NCBI GenBank assembly: GCA_949130485.1
Contig: OX422183.1
Location: 30,556,316-30,620,315, forward strand
Length of the DNA stretch: 64,000 nucleotides
Reading direction: 5' to 3'
DNA from: Agelas oroides
Taxonomy: Eukaryota; Porifera; Demospongiae; Agelasida; Agelasidae
Shown: positions 9,300 through 29,330 of the stretch, one piece after another
Numbering within the stretch: position 1 is the first letter of the stretch
Layout: each line of letters begins with the position of its first letter
Translations under genes and position numbers: made by a program
Notes under the pieces: generated by a model
Database searches by the model: none
What the model saw: only the letters and a program-made list of their open reading frames with translations
Told to the model about the DNA's origin: nothing

Positions 9300-10526
9300 C
9301 TAACATCTTCCATTTGGAGGGCCACGAAACTGTCTAACATGTGCTACATAGGCAATGTCTCTAGGCACAGCCACAGCTTCGTACCCACTCATCTTCTCTC
9401 TTGTATCATGAATACCAACTTCCACTATAGTAGACAACCTGTGAAGACACTTTCTGAATGGAAGCCTTTTGTGAACACTGGAGATCAATAGACTAGTGAT
9501 GTTCCCATCTGGTCTACTTTCATGTTTCATTCCACAGTCAGGATAGAACTCGATCCATTCAAATACACATGAGCCCTTGTAACACCAATTGTCAATGTAA
9601 TAGTGTAGGGTCTTTTGCCCTGAGACCAGAGGCATGAAGAAGTCATCCTGGTCCGCAAAGAGCATATATTCATAGTTAGTGCCTAGGAATCGATAAATAC
9701 AGTCATGATATGCTAGCATCTGTGAATGATAGGGAATGTCAACATTACTTCTTAACCGTTGCTGCCAAACATCAATAGATAAGAACCCGTCTTCTTGTGC
9801 TTTCTTTATGAAGGATTGTTGAAGATCCTTAAATGAATCATCAGCAATCATATGTACATGACCAACACCAATTGTCCTCTGGTAGTTCAGCCAGTCTTTT
9901 AGATAGTGTGGAAAGCCATAAACTACACCGATGCATGCAGCAACTTTGTACTGTGACTTTCCGTTGTCTTTAGTCCTCTGCTGTAAGGGAACAGAAATCA
10001 TAACAGGTCGCTTAGACTCGGCAGGGATTACAATACCATTTTCACTTGTCTTGTACAACAGAGCCGCTTGGCTGCCGTTCTGTGCTGGCAGGTCAAAGCA
10101 GTCAACCATTGCCAGAGTGTGAGAATAAGATGGCTTCTCGTCAATATATTTTCCAACCCAGCCATTCACATTCAGTGTGTGAACCAACAATTGAGTGGTA
10201 TATAACCTTCCTATCTGACATCCAACTACCAGTTTGTCATATAGTATGGTTTTTCTCATTTCTACCATGAACACAGACGCATTCTTATGTCCATGTCGTG
10301 GCCTGCTGTCAAAATACACCGATCTGACAATAACATCAGGGCTTGATGGGGTGTTCCCCTTGTAGAGTGGTTCTCTGACATGATACATCAGTTTGCTCAG
10401 CGAGTAGCTGGCTGAGTTCAGTACAGACTGCAGGGAAATGTAGCCATAATAGGGCATGGCGACCAGCACACACGACACAACCACAACCACCACAAGGAAA
10501 GCTATCTTTAGACGTACAACTGGCAT
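9300..10526 (-). CDS. Glycosyltransferase family 92 (DUF23) protein
   Basis: 408 residues in one exon. Residues about 7-24 form a hydrophobic signal anchor (K-I-A-F-L-V-V-V-V-V-V), giving the type II membrane topology expected of a Golgi glycosyltransferase. The catalytic region includes C-I-G-V-V-Y-G-F-P-H-Y-L-K-D-W-L-N-Y-Q, the substrate-proximal H-D-C-I-Y-R-F and the metal-binding D-x-D-like A-D-Q-D-D-F-F. GT92 enzymes include galactosyltransferases that act on N-glycan core fucose or on pigeon-type glycans; the actual substrate here cannot be read from sequence. The start Met precedes the anchor directly. It is transcribed divergently from PSMC4, with about 375 bp between the proposed starts. 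Confidence 0.88.
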   Translation of the reverse strand: MPVVRLKIAFLVVVVVVSCVLVAMPYYGYISLQSVLNSASYSLSKLMYHVREPLYKGNTPSSPDVIVRSVYFDSRPRHGHKNASVFMVEMRKTILYDKLVVGCQIGRLYTTQLLVHTLNVNGWVGKYIDEKPSYSHTLAMVDCFDLPAQNGSQAALLYKTSENGIVIPAESKRPVMISVPLQQRTKDNGKSQYKVAACIGVVYGFPHYLKDWLNYQRTIGVGHVHMIADDSFKDLQQSFIKKAQEDGFLSIDVWQQRLRSNVDIPYHSQMLAYHDCIYRFLGTNYEYMLFADQDDFFMPLVSGQKTLHYYIDNWCYKGSCVFEWIEFYPDCGMKHESRPDGNITSLLISSVHKRLPFRKCLHRLSTIVEVGIHDTREKMSGYEAVAVPRDIAYVAHVRQFRGPPNGRC

Positions 10527-10568
10527 ACCAGACTGCTCAGACGATCTTGGCCTTCAGAGGCTAGCCAG

Positions 10569-10656
10569 TAGCCTCGTTCCCAGGCCGTTCCCGCCTCCAG
10601 TTTATGAAGCTAGCTGTTCATTGACCTCGGGCCCGTTCCAGACTGGGAACGAGACT
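10569..10656. repeat. Hairpin repeat, AGCCTCGTTCCCAGG family
   Basis: Starts TAGCCTCGTTCCCAGGC and ends CTGGGAACGAGACT, the two ends being inverted copies. Related ends recur at 26107, 32586, 34237, 36975, 38243, 48043 and 49358. It lies in the interval between GT92 and PSMC4. Confidence 0.7.
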
Positions 10657-10750
10657 CTAGCTGTACACTGTGCATACGGTCACACGAAGTATTTAGTTAG
10701 GGAGAAAAGAATGTGGAAGAAATCGGAATCACTACTCCCCAAATAATAGT

Positions 10751-10889
10751 TAGACACTGAGACCAAAGGATCTACGCGATTTAGAAACCCGAGGGCCCCC
10801 GGGCTGTAGCGTCCCGAGCGCAGCGAGGGCGCTACTAGGGGGCCCGAGGGTTTATAAATCGCGTAGATCCCGTAGGTCTCAGTGTCTCA
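10751..10889. repeat. 139-bp hairpin in the GT92/PSMC4 promoter interval
   Basis: Arms TAGACACTGAGACC ... GGTCTCAGTGTCTC and GGATCTACGCGATT ... AATCGCGTAGATCC surround a GC-rich centre with GAGGGCCCCC paired to GGGGGCCC. It sits directly upstream of the proposed PSMC4 start. Its layered architecture resembles the 5' hairpin of the Crypton-like elements, so it may be a solo terminus of a related family. Confidence 0.8.
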
Positions 10890-10901
10890 CTTTTTTAGAT
10901 C

Positions 10902-20060
<9,159 letters not shown>

Positions 20061-20491
20061 TCAATCAACAATTGCTTGTATACCATGCTCCTTTGTTCCT
20101 CAAGTTGTATACCTGATACTGAACCAAAGTATAGGAGAGATGTTTTGATAGTCAGCAACTGGTCGGGGAACCCAAGTGTAAATAAGACATTGAAGTTTAG
20201 TGAAGCCAGGTCTTTTTGGTGGAAGGTATACATGCATGCAGAGATGCCATGGCATCAACAAGAACACCATGTAGAAGCACAGTATACTAGATACCTGAAC
20301 ATAGGAATGAAAATTTGCCTATGACGTACTTTGTGCAATACTGTTGCATCAGTATGTAAGCATGCATGCAGTCATAGGGTATTGGAATAACTCTTTGACA
20401 GTAACATGAAGAGCAAAAGGATGGTAGTGCTTATATAATGGTGATACAAAGCTAGTCAGCAGCTATGGTGCATGCAGTCATGCAACAGTAC

Positions 20492-20510
20492 AATAAAGAT
20501 AATGAATAAA
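20492..20510 (+). terminator. PSMC4 polyadenylation signals
   Basis: Two AATAAA hexamers at 20492-20497 and 20505-20510, about 435 bp after the PSMC4 stop codon. Cleavage would fall close to or inside the 3' end of the convergent ubiquitin-repeat gene (stop at 20541), so the two transcripts may overlap. Confidence 0.7.
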
Positions 20511-20540
20511 GATATAATTATAGCACTTTTGTGAGAAATA

Positions 20541-23500
20541 TTATGATACACATTTATCAGCCTCAATTTCATTAGCAAGGGTGGAGAGTTTAATGTCATA
20601 CAAGACCTGGACAAGGGTTGCCCAGGTCACTGGCTGCTTGCCACTTCCTATCAGCCACTCCTGGAGAATTTCTGTGTTGATTTGTTCAGCGTCATTCAAG
20701 TGTTTGTGTGCAATGACCTTGACCCTTGATCCATTTCTGTCGTCTAGGAGGAAAGTACCAAACTGGACATACTTGGTTCCTATCTCCACAGGAATACTGA
20801 TCACTCTTCCATCAGTACATGTGAACTTCAGCAGTTCTTGTAGACTGGGTTTGGTGTCTCGACTGCATGCAAACTTTGCAAAGAGTTGGTCTGGTGCGAT
20901 TCCCACCTTTGCCTGAATTTTTGCCTGAATGTTTTCGATTGTGTCGCTAGCCTCCATCTGAACACCAGTAAATCTACCAGTGCATGTCTTCCAAGAAATG
21001 CGCAGACCACAATGCTGATACAACATAAGTTCAAGTGTTGACTCCTTTTGAATGTTGTAGTCAGAGAGGGTGTGGCTATCTTCTAACTGCTTGCCTGCAA
21101 AGGTGAGGCATTGCTGCTCTGGTGGGATTCCCTCCTTGTCCTGGACCTTGGCTTTTACGTTTTCAATTGTGTCACTGGCCTCTACCTCGAGGGTGATGGT
21201 TTTTCCAGCATGAGTCTTCACAAAGATTTGCATACCACCAAGCAAGCGCAACACAAGATGAAGCGTTGACTCTCTTTTGATGTTGTAGTCAGAGAGGGTG
21301 CAGTCATCTTTCAGCTGCTGGCCAGCAAAAAAAAGGCGCTGCTGATCAGGTGGGATTCCCTCCTTGTCCTGGATTTTGGTCTTTACAGTTTCAATAGTGT
21401 CAGTAGCTTCCACATCAAGAGAAATTGTTTTGCCTGTGAGTGTCTTCACAGTGATTTCCATACCACCAGGTGGGTGCAGCACAAGGTGAAGTGTTGACTC
21501 CTTTTGGATGTTGTAGTCAGAGAGGGTGTGGCTATCTTCCAACTGCTTGCCTGCAAAGGTGAGGCATTGCTGCTCTGGTGGGATTCCCTCCTTGTCCTGG
21601 ATTTTGGTCTTTACAGTTTCAATAGTGTCAGTAGCTTCCACATCAAGAGAAATTGTTTTGCCTGTGAGTGTCTTCACAGTGATTTCCATACCACCAGGTG
21701 GGTGCAGCACAAGGTGAAGTGTTGACTCCTTTTGGATGTTGTAGTCAGAGAGGGTGTGGCTATCTTCCAACTGCTTGCCTGCAAAGGTGAGGCATTGCTG
21801 CTCTGGTGGGATTCCCTCCTTGTCCTGGATTTTGGTCTTTACAGTTTCAATAGTGTCAGTAGCTTCCACATCAAGAGAAATTGTTTTGCCTGTGAGTGTC
21901 TTCACAGTGATTTCCATACCACCAGGACCTGGTGGGTGCAGCACAAGGTGAAGTGTTGACTCCTTTTGGATGTTGTAGTCAGAGAGGGTGTGGCTATCTT
22001 CCAACTGCTTGCCTGCAAAGGTGAGGCATTGCTGCTCTGGTGGGATTCCCTCCTTGTCCTGGACCTTGTCTTTTACATTTTCAATTGTCTCACTCGCCTC
22101 TACCTCGAGGGTGATGGTTTTTCCAGCATGAGTCTTCACAAAGATTTGCATACCACCAAGCAAGCGCAACACAAGATGAAGCGTTGACTCTCTTTTGATG
22201 TTGTAGTCAGAGAGAGTGCAGTCATCTTTCAGCTGCTGGCCAGCAAAAAAAAGGCGCTGCTGATCAGGTGGGATTCCCTCCTTGTCCTGGATTTTGGTAT
22301 TTACAGTTTCAATAGTGTCAGTAGCTTCCACATCAAGAGAAATTGTTTTGCCTGTGAGTGTCTTCACAGTGATTTCCATACCACCAGGTGGGTGCAGCAC
22401 AAGGTGAAGTGTTGACTCCTTTTGGATGTTGTAGTCAGAGAGGGTGTGGCTATCTTCCAACTGCTTGCCTGCAAAGGTGAGGCATTGCTGCTCTGGTGGG
22501 ATTCCCTCCTTGTCCTGGACCTTGGCTTTTACATTTTCAATTGTGTCACTGGCCTCTACCTCGAGGGTGATGGTTTTTCCAGCATGAGTCTTCACAAAGA
22601 TTTGCATACCACCAAGCAAGCGCAACACAAGATGAAGCGTTGACTCTCTTTTGATGTTGTAGTCAGAGAGGGTGCAGTCATCTTTCAGCTGCTGGCCAGC
22701 AAAAAAAAGGCGCTGCTGATCAGGTGGGATTCCCTCCTTGTCCTGGATTTTGGTCTTTACAGTTTCAATAGTGTCAGTAGCTTCCACATCAAGAGAAATT
22801 GTTTTGCCTGTGAGTGTCTTCACAGTGATTTCCATACCACCAGGACCTGGTGGGTGCAGCACAAGGTGAAGTGTTGACTCCTTTTGGATGTTGTAGTCAG
22901 AGAGGGTGTGGCTATCTTCTAACTGCTTGCCTGCAAAGGTGAGGCATTGCTGCTCTGGTGGGATTCCCTCCTTGTCCTGGACCTTGGCTTTTACATTTTC
23001 AATTGTCTCACTCGCCTCCACCTCAAGGGTGATGGTTTTGCTGGCAAGAGTTTTCACAAAGATTTGCATACCACCAAGCAAGCGCAACACAAGATGAAGC
23101 GTTGACTCTCTTTTGATATTGTAGTCAGAGAGGGTGCAGTCATCTTTCAGCTGCTGGCCAGCAAAAATTAGGCGCTGCTGATTTGGTGGGATTCCCTCCT
23201 TGTCCTGGATTTTGGCCTTTACAGTTTCAATAGTGTCAGTAGCTTCCACATCAAGAGAAATTGTTTTGCCTGTGAGTGTCTTCACAGTGATTTCCATACC
23301 ACCAGGTGGGTGCAGCACAAGGTGAAGTGTTGACTCCTTTTGAATGTTGTAGTCAGAGAGGGTGTGGCTATCTTCTAACTGCTTGCCTGCAAAGGTGAGG
23401 CATTGCTGCTCTGGTGGGATTCCCTCCTTGTCCTGGACCTTGGCTTTTACATTTTCAATTGTCTCACTCGCCTCCACCTGAAGGGTGATGGTTTTGCTGG

Positions 23501-25895
23501 CAAGAGTTTTCACAAAGATTTGCATACCACCACGCAAGCGCAACACAAGATGAAGCGTTGACTCTCTTTTGATATTGTAGTCAGAGAGGGTGCAGTCATC
23601 TTTCAGCTGCTGGCCAGCAAAAATTAGGCGCTGCTGATTTGGTGGGACTCCCTCCTTGTCCTGGATTTTGGTCTTTACAGTTTCAATAGTGTCAGTAGCT
23701 TCCACATCAAGATAAATTGTTTTGCCTGTGAGTGTCTTCACAGTGATTTCCATACCACCAGGTGGGTGCAGCACAAGGTGAAGTGTTGACTCCTTTTGGA
23801 TGTTGTAGTCAGAGAGGGTGTGGCTATCTTCCAAATGCTTGCCTGCAAAGGTGAGGCATTGCTGCTCTGGTGGGATTCCCTCCTTGTCCTGGATTTTGGT
23901 CTTTACAGTTTCAATAGTGTCAGTAGCTTCCACATCAAGAGAAATTGTTTTGCCTGTGAGTGTCTTCACAGTGATTTCCATACCACCAGGACCTGGTGGG
24001 TGCAGCACAAGGTGAAGTGTTGACTCCTTTTGGATGTTGTAGTCAGAGAGGGTGTGGCTATCTTCTAACTGCTTGCCTGCAAAGGTGAGGCATTGCTGCT
24101 CTGGTGGGATTCCCTCCTTGTCCTGGACCTTGGCTTTTACATTTTCAATTGTCTCACTCGCCTCCACCTCAAGGGTGATGGTTTTGCTGGCAAGAGTTTT
24201 CACAAAGATTTGCATACCACCAAGCAAGTGCAACACAAGATGAAGCGTTGACTCTCTTTTGATATTGTAGTCAGAGAGGGTGCAGTCATCTTTCAGCTGC
24301 TGGCCAGCAAAAATTAGGCGCTGCTGATTTGGTGGGATTCCCTCCTTGTCCTGGATTTTGGCCTTTACAGTTTCAATAGTGTCAGTAGCTTCCACATCAA
24401 GAGAAATTGTTTTGCCTGTGAGTGTCTTCACAGTGATTTCCATACCACCAGGACCTGGTGGGTGCAGCACAAGGTGAAGTGTTGACTCCTTTTGGATGTT
24501 GTAGTCAGAGAGGGTGTGGCTATCTTCTAACTGCTTGCCTGCAAAGGTGAGGCATTGCTGCTCTGGTGGGATTCCCTCCTTGTCCTGGACCTTGGCTTTT
24601 ACATTTTCAATTGTCTCACTCGCCTCCACCTCAAGGGTGATGGTTTTGCTGGCAAGAGTTTTCACAAAGATTTGCATACCACCAAGCAAGTGCAACACAA
24701 GATGAAGCGTTGACTCTCTTTTGATATTGTAGTCAGAGAGGGTGCAGTCATCTTTCAGCTGCTGGCCAGCAAAAATTAGGCGCTGCTGATTTGGTGGGAT
24801 TCCCTCCTTGTCCTGGATTTTGGCCTTTACAGTTTCAATAGTGTCAGTAGCTTCCACATCAAGAGAAATTGTTTTGCCTGTGAGTGTCTTCACAGTGATT
24901 TCCATACCACCAGGTGGGTGCAGCACAAGGTGAAGTGTTGACTCCTTTTGGATGTTGTAGTCAGAGAGGGTGTGGCTATCTTCTAACTGCTTGCCTGCAA
25001 AGGTGAGGCATTGCTGCTCTGGTGGGATTCCCTCCTTGTCCTGGAACTTGGCTTTTACATTTTCAATTGTCTCACTCGCCTCCACCTGAAGGGTGATGGT
25101 TTTGCTGGCAAGAGTTTTCACAAAGATTTGCATACCACCACGCAAGCGCAACACAAGATGAAGCGTTGACTCTCTTTTGATATTGTAGTCAGAGAGGGTG
25201 CAGTCATCTTTCAGCTGCTGGCCAGCAAAAATTAGGCGCTGCTGATTTGGTGGGACTCCCTCCTTGTCCTGGATTTTGGTCTTTACAGTTTCAATAGTGT
25301 CAGTAGCTTCCACATCAAGATAAATTGTTTTGCCTGTGAGTGTCTTCACAGTGATTTCCATACCACCAGGTGGGTGCAGCACAAGGTGAAGTGTTGACTC
25401 CTTTTGGATGTTGTAGTCAGAGAGGGTGTGGCTATCTTCTAACTGCTTGCCTGCAAAGGTGAGGCATTGCTGCTCTGGTGGGATTCCCTCCTTGTCCTGG
25501 ACCTTGGCTTTTACATTTTCAATTGTCTCACTCGCCTCTACCTCGAGGGTGATGGTTTTTCCAGCATGAGTCTTCACAAAGATTTGCATACCACCAAGCA
25601 AGCGCAACACAAGATGAAGCGTTGACTCTCTTTTGATATTGTAGTCAGAGAGGGTGCAGTCATCTTTCAGCTGCTGGCAAGCAAAAATTAGGCGCTGCTG
25701 ATTTGGTGGGATTCCTTCCTTGTCCTGGATTTTGGCTTTCACATTTTCAATTGTGTCACTGGCCTCCACCTCAAGAGTGATGGTTTTCCCAGTAATAAAA
25801 GTCTTCACAAAAATTTCCATCTTTGCTTTCTCGGGAATTGTTGGTTCAGAAACGCAGTGCTGGACGCGATCTTGGACAGAGTTACGTTGTCCCAT
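20541..25895 (-). CDS. Divergent polyubiquitin-like array with C-terminal Death-like domain
   Basis: 1,784 residues, one exon. Residues 1-25 are unique and begin M-G-Q-R-N-S, fitting an N-myristoylation pattern. Residues 26-1630 are 21 ubiquitin-like repeats of 76-78 residues. Type A (M-Q-I-F-V-K) has Cys42 and Thr44 in place of Arg42/Ile44, keeps Lys48 and Lys63 and ends H-P-P-G-G. Type B (M-E-I-T-V-K) keeps Ile or Phe44 but has Gln48 and Arg63 and usually ends R-L-L-G-G. Three hybrids (repeats 9, 18, 19) join a B start to an A end. Only repeats 3 and 10 end R-L-R-G-G, so deubiquitinases probably cannot cut most joints. A degenerate 22nd repeat follows. Residues about 1710-1784 look like a Death domain ([29 protein letters not shown]). 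The likely role is a fused ubiquitin-mimic signalling scaffold; ordinary polyubiquitin precursors lack such a tail. Confidence 0.93.
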   Translation of the reverse strand: MGQRNSVQDRVQHCVSEPTIPEKAKMEIFVKTFITGKTITLEVEASDTIENVKAKIQDKEGIPPNQQRLIFACQQLKDDCTLSDYNIKRESTLHLVLRLLGGMQIFVKTHAGKTITLEVEASETIENVKAKVQDKEGIPPEQQCLTFAGKQLEDSHTLSDYNIQKESTLHLVLHPPGGMEITVKTLTGKTIYLDVEATDTIETVKTKIQDKEGVPPNQQRLIFAGQQLKDDCTLSDYNIKRESTLHLVLRLRGGMQIFVKTLASKTITLQVEASETIENVKAKFQDKEGIPPEQQCLTFAGKQLEDSHTLSDYNIQKESTLHLVLHPPGGMEITVKTLTGKTISLDVEATDTIETVKAKIQDKEGIPPNQQRLIFAGQQLKDDCTLSDYNIKRESTLHLVLHLLGGMQIFVKTLASKTITLEVEASETIENVKAKVQDKEGIPPEQQCLTFAGKQLEDSHTLSDYNIQKESTLHLVLHPPGPGGMEITVKTLTGKTISLDVEATDTIETVKAKIQDKEGIPPNQQRLIFAGQQLKDDCTLSDYNIKRESTLHLVLHLLGGMQIFVKTLASKTITLEVEASETIENVKAKVQDKEGIPPEQQCLTFAGKQLEDSHTLSDYNIQKESTLHLVLHPPGPGGMEITVKTLTGKTISLDVEATDTIETVKTKIQDKEGIPPEQQCLTFAGKHLEDSHTLSDYNIQKESTLHLVLHPPGGMEITVKTLTGKTIYLDVEATDTIETVKTKIQDKEGVPPNQQRLIFAGQQLKDDCTLSDYNIKRESTLHLVLRLRGGMQIFVKTLASKTITLQVEASETIENVKAKVQDKEGIPPEQQCLTFAGKQLEDSHTLSDYNIQKESTLHLVLHPPGGMEITVKTLTGKTISLDVEATDTIETVKAKIQDKEGIPPNQQRLIFAGQQLKDDCTLSDYNIKRESTLHLVLRLLGGMQIFVKTLASKTITLEVEASETIENVKAKVQDKEGIPPEQQCLTFAGKQLEDSHTLSDYNIQKESTLHLVLHPPGPGGMEITVKTLTGKTISLDVEATDTIETVKTKIQDKEGIPPDQQRLFFAGQQLKDDCTLSDYNIKRESTLHLVLRLLGGMQIFVKTHAGKTITLEVEASDTIENVKAKVQDKEGIPPEQQCLTFAGKQLEDSHTLSDYNIQKESTLHLVLHPPGGMEITVKTLTGKTISLDVEATDTIETVNTKIQDKEGIPPDQQRLFFAGQQLKDDCTLSDYNIKRESTLHLVLRLLGGMQIFVKTHAGKTITLEVEASETIENVKDKVQDKEGIPPEQQCLTFAGKQLEDSHTLSDYNIQKESTLHLVLHPPGPGGMEITVKTLTGKTISLDVEATDTIETVKTKIQDKEGIPPEQQCLTFAGKQLEDSHTLSDYNIQKESTLHLVLHPPGGMEITVKTLTGKTISLDVEATDTIETVKTKIQDKEGIPPEQQCLTFAGKQLEDSHTLSDYNIQKESTLHLVLHPPGGMEITVKTLTGKTISLDVEATDTIETVKTKIQDKEGIPPDQQRLFFAGQQLKDDCTLSDYNIKRESTLHLVLRLLGGMQIFVKTHAGKTITLEVEASDTIENVKAKVQDKEGIPPEQQCLTFAGKQLEDSHTLSDYNIQKESTLELMLYQHCGLRISWKTCTGRFTGVQMEASDTIENIQAKIQAKVGIAPDQLFAKFACSRDTKPSLQELLKFTCTDGRVISIPVEIGTKYVQFGTFLLDDRNGSRVKVIAHKHLNDAEQINTEILQEWLIGSGKQPVTWATLVQVLYDIKLSTLANEIEADKCVS

Positions 25896-26130
25896 GACTG
25901 GTTCATCCTTTGAATTGAAGCAGGGAACGAACTTCGAGCCAACGCAAAGCGTTAGCTAGTAGACGTACAGACACTACTGCCTCCCGGATCCCCCGTCGCG
26001 TTATAATTGCATTCCATAAACATCATTTGAGATAATTAGATTTTAATCAACAGGAAGTGCCGTGAGGCTTCGATCGTGTAATTAGCACGCCACTTACTTC
26101 CTATCCTAGCCTCGTCCCCAGGCCACAGCC
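25896..26130. promoter_or_regulatory. Upstream region of the ubiquitin-repeat/Death gene
   Basis: About 235 bp between the start codon and a Mutator-like MITE. No TATA box or heat-shock element array was recognised with confidence. The MITE at 26131 limits the intact proximal promoter. Confidence 0.4.
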
Positions 26131-26581
26131 GGGATGGCATAAGTTCACACCGTTTGAAACGGTTACGTCATAATTGCATCATATTGAATGCCTCCTGCCA
26201 CACCCTCTGTGTACTTAGACGAATGGCCATGATGACAGCATTTTAATACCAGGATGCTGAAATATAACAAGTGCACCCTATCACTGTTACTGGCAGTTAA
26301 TACTTCTAGTGGAGACAACAGAACGATGGCTGAAATGATTTACTGATTTCTTGTTCAATTCAGCGGCAGTGCCTTCATGCCTAGCAAGATAGGTTGAAGT
26401 TCTTTGTTGTTAACAATCACCGGGAGTCTCTTTCAATCTGGAGTCTTGCTGGCGTCGTTCTGTTTTATCAAAACTGTCATCATGGCCATTCGTCTAAGTA
26501 CACAGAGGGTGTGGCAGGCACGCATTCAAAATGATGCAATTATGACGTAACCGTTTCAAACGGTGGAACTTATGCCATCCC
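26131..26581. mobile_element. 451-bp Mutator-like MITE with 10-bp target duplication
   Basis: Terminal inverted repeats of about 115 bp start GGGATGGCATAAGTTC and end with its complement GAACTTATGCCATCCC (small differences inside). It is flanked by GGCCACAGCC at 26121-26130 and 26582-26591. Long TIRs with 9-10 bp duplications are diagnostic of Mutator-like elements. No coding capacity. Confidence 0.9.
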
Positions 26582-26601
26582 GGCCACAGCCCAAATCGGG
26601 A

Positions 26602-26662
26602 ATTTGGACGCGGTTTTTACGGAAATACGTATACTTCCGTGTTATCAGGCTTGACTTTAACC
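26602..26662. repeat. Dispersed repeat, inverted relative to 39453-39514
   Basis: Contains GACGCGGTTTTTACGGAAAT, TACGTATACTTCCG and GACTTTAACCCC. The reverse complement reappears at 39453-39514 with about 90 percent identity. Origin unknown. Confidence 0.8.
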
Positions 26663-26819
26663 CCTGGGCCAATACAGATCTTTTGTAACTGGAAAAGGTA
26701 GGCGAGCCTGGGAACGAAGCTGACTTACGTACAGCAACTGTTGCAAATAAGTTGAGGTATATGAAAAAGGTCCTGTGTGGCTAGGATGGCTCATGATTGT
26801 AATTTTTTTGATTACTCTA

Positions 26820-26987
26820 TGTAAGGGAAGGAAACTCAGACCAACTGGCATCATTTGGCACCCGGAAACAAGAACACAAGAGCCATACAAACACGTGGCA
26901 TTACATCATAATTACATCACCCAAGTAGTACACTAACTACAGTCCAAAGAGTTCAGAGTTCATGTTGTGTTCAGTGGGTTTCCTACA
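26820..26987 (-). repeat. 3' LTR of the gypsy element
   Basis: 168 bp. On the plus strand it begins TGTAAGGGAAGG and ends GGGTTTCCTACA. It differs from the 5' LTR by one substitution (CCCGG / CCCAG) and a 3-bp TAA indel in the compared parts. Confidence 0.93.
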
Positions 26988-27418
26988 TCTCCCCCCCCCC
27001 CCACTGGAGCTTCCTGGTCGTCTTCGACATGGAAGCTAGATGCCAATTTCTTCGATCAATCGGTTTGGTTTGTTTCGAACACGAGTTGACCTACGGGGTC
27101 TTTCCAAATTAGATGTGAGTGATATGTCGGTAGTAAGTGTGGGAATTGATAGTGGGATGCGACAACGCAAGAATCTTCTATTACGGACCAGGACCCTGCC
27201 ACTCTGCGTCCTGATGAAGTAGCGCCTGTGTGGGCCGATGTCTGTGACTGTTCCGTAGATGTCCCACCGTTTTGTTTCATGGTTCTGTAGAGCTACTCTT
27301 GATCCAATATTGATTGAGGTCTCGCCTTACTGTTGTACGACGTCACAACATTCTCCATGGTGGTTTGGGCTTGCTCCTCAGCTATAGATGTGCTGCGTTG
27401 CCATTCTGGTGAAAATGC

Positions 27419-28417
27419 TCATCTATGGGCTGGCAGGGTGTCTTGTATTGGTCGTCCATACAATTTTTGGGCTGGAGAGAGTCCGTCTTTGCGTGATGGT
27501 GTGTTTCGGTATTGCAGTAGTGCTCGGGCCAACTTGTTCTCATCTAGGGACCGTCCACGCCATGCTGATCGGATGATCTTTTTCATGGACTTTACCGTAG
27601 CTTCGGCCTTTCCATTACTTTGAGGATACCTTGGTGATGAGGTAACGTGTTCGAAGCCCCATTGTTTAGCAAACTTCTGGAAGACCTGGGATGTGAATTG
27701 TGGGCCTTGGTCAGTCCATACTTTGTCTGGGGCACCAGTGCGACAAAATGACGATTTGAGGGATGACACAAGTTTTTCTGTCGTGGTGTTGGTCATCATT
27801 GGCGTTATTTCCGGCCAGTCAGAGAAGCAGTCCACTGTTATGAGGTATTGCTGTCCAGCATATGAGCAGAAGTCTGCTGGGATTTCTTGAAATGGCCTCT
27901 GGGGCGTGGGTTTGAGGGTAATGGGCTCCTTTTGTTGCGATGGCAGAGAATCTCGACATAGCTTGCATGAGAGGATTGTGTTATCTATGTCATTATCCAT
28001 ACCTGGCCAATAGACGGTGAGTCTCGCCCTGTCTTTAGTTCTGACTGTGCCTTGGTGGGAGTCATGGAGCTGTGCTAGTGCCTCTCGTCTCATCTGTACA
28101 GGTATCAGGAGACGGCAACCATAGAGGATGAGATCGTCCTCCAACGAGAGCTGTGTGCGGGCATTCCAATATCGTCGACAATCGGGGGGTAGCCGTTGTC
28201 GGTGTCGGGGGAATCCTGATGTGATGTAGGATTTGAGCTTCTGGTACTCTGGATCGTTGTCGGCGACTTTGCGAAGTTCAGTTATGCGGAGTGGTTCCTC
28301 TGTGCTTGTAACAGCTCTGATATCAGCTGCGGACATGGCTGTTATTTTGTCGATCTCACTCTCCGCTAGCGCCTCCTCTGGTTGTGGGTCTGCCGTTGAG
28401 TTACGAGATAAAGCGTC
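27419..28417 (-). pseudogene. Gypsy integrase remnant
   Basis: Zinc-binding H-x-x-H...C-x-x-C (H-D-S-H-Q-G-T and C-K-L-C) is followed by the D-D-E core: T-V-D-C-F-S-D-W, W-T-D-Q-G-P-Q-F, and P-Q-S-N-G-K-A-E. An in-frame TGA follows the core near 27417, and the C-terminal tail (27056-27300) continues in shifted frames. The upstream end carries D-A-L-S-R from the end of RNase H, showing where the nested LINE fragment joined. Confidence 0.9.
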
Positions 28418-29330
28418 AGGATAGATAGATAGATATAGATAAAATTTTCATTTGAACAGGAAGTGCCTCATCGGCACTTGTGCCGGTCTACCTGAGGGTC
28501 CTGCACATAGCTGATAGCTAGTTTACAGAACACAAGTTCAAGACATAAAACAAAACAGGGTGGGTTACAAAACATAAAACAAGACAATAGATATAGCTAT
28601 AATAGTTTATGCAGATTAAAGCAGGTGCTCCCGAAGAGCCTGCCTAAATGTTTCTTTAGCCTGGATTGACTTGAGAGCCCTGGGAAGCTTGTTCCATAGG
28701 TAAGCCCCATTGAACTCAAAAGACTTTCTGTAGAAGTTCGTGTGAGGGCATTGTAGTTGGATATTATTAGCACCCTTAGTTTCCCTATACTCAGCGTTCA
28801 AGTTCCTACTAAACTTGGAGCATAGATATGCAGGAGCTCTCCCATGCAGACAGCTATGGACTTTCAATACAACTTGCATTTCTCTCCGGTCCTGCAGGGA
28901 CATCCAAGAGAGCTCAGATCGGAGTTGTGCACTAGGTGTCCTAGGTTTTGCAGAAGTTATTAACCTCATTGCATAATTTTGAATTCTCTCTAGTTTCATT
29001 TGCAAGTTCACTCCACATATACCCCAGACACTACTGCAAAGACCAGCGTATTGTACAATAATACGTACCTTGTTCTTCTAGGGACTGCTGGGAATATTCG
29101 TCTTAACTGTGCCATGCTGGCCAAGCATTTCCTCCTTATGCTGGTGACATGTTCACTCCAATTCAGGTCCTTGTCTACTATAACACCAAGGAACTTGACC
29201 TTGGGTTCAGCAGTTAAGGTCACCCCTTGGTGAACCAGCAAGGCATGTTCCACTTCCTTCCTTCTACTCCTTCTGCCTAAAAACATGACTTGGGTCTTTG
29301 TAACGTTCATCTTCAATCTGTTGTTGTTGT
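28418..29330 (-). mobile_element. 5'-truncated non-LTR fragment nested in the gypsy RNase H
   Basis: Same orientation as its host. Encodes the C-terminal end of a LINE reverse transcriptase (K-T-Q-V-M-F-L-G, K-F-L-G-V-I-V-D-K-D-L-N-W, L-E-R-I-Q-N-Y-A) in two frames broken near 29008, and ends in ATCTATCTATCTATC, a microsatellite tail as in CR1/L2-like elements. It separates RNase H residues W-L-K-G from D-A-L-S-R. Confidence 0.88.

Noticed and set aside
20581-25959. Repeated plus-strand frames of 60-79 codons across the ubiquitin array
   Set aside because: They are antisense shadows repeated once per ubiquitin unit, with no independent features.
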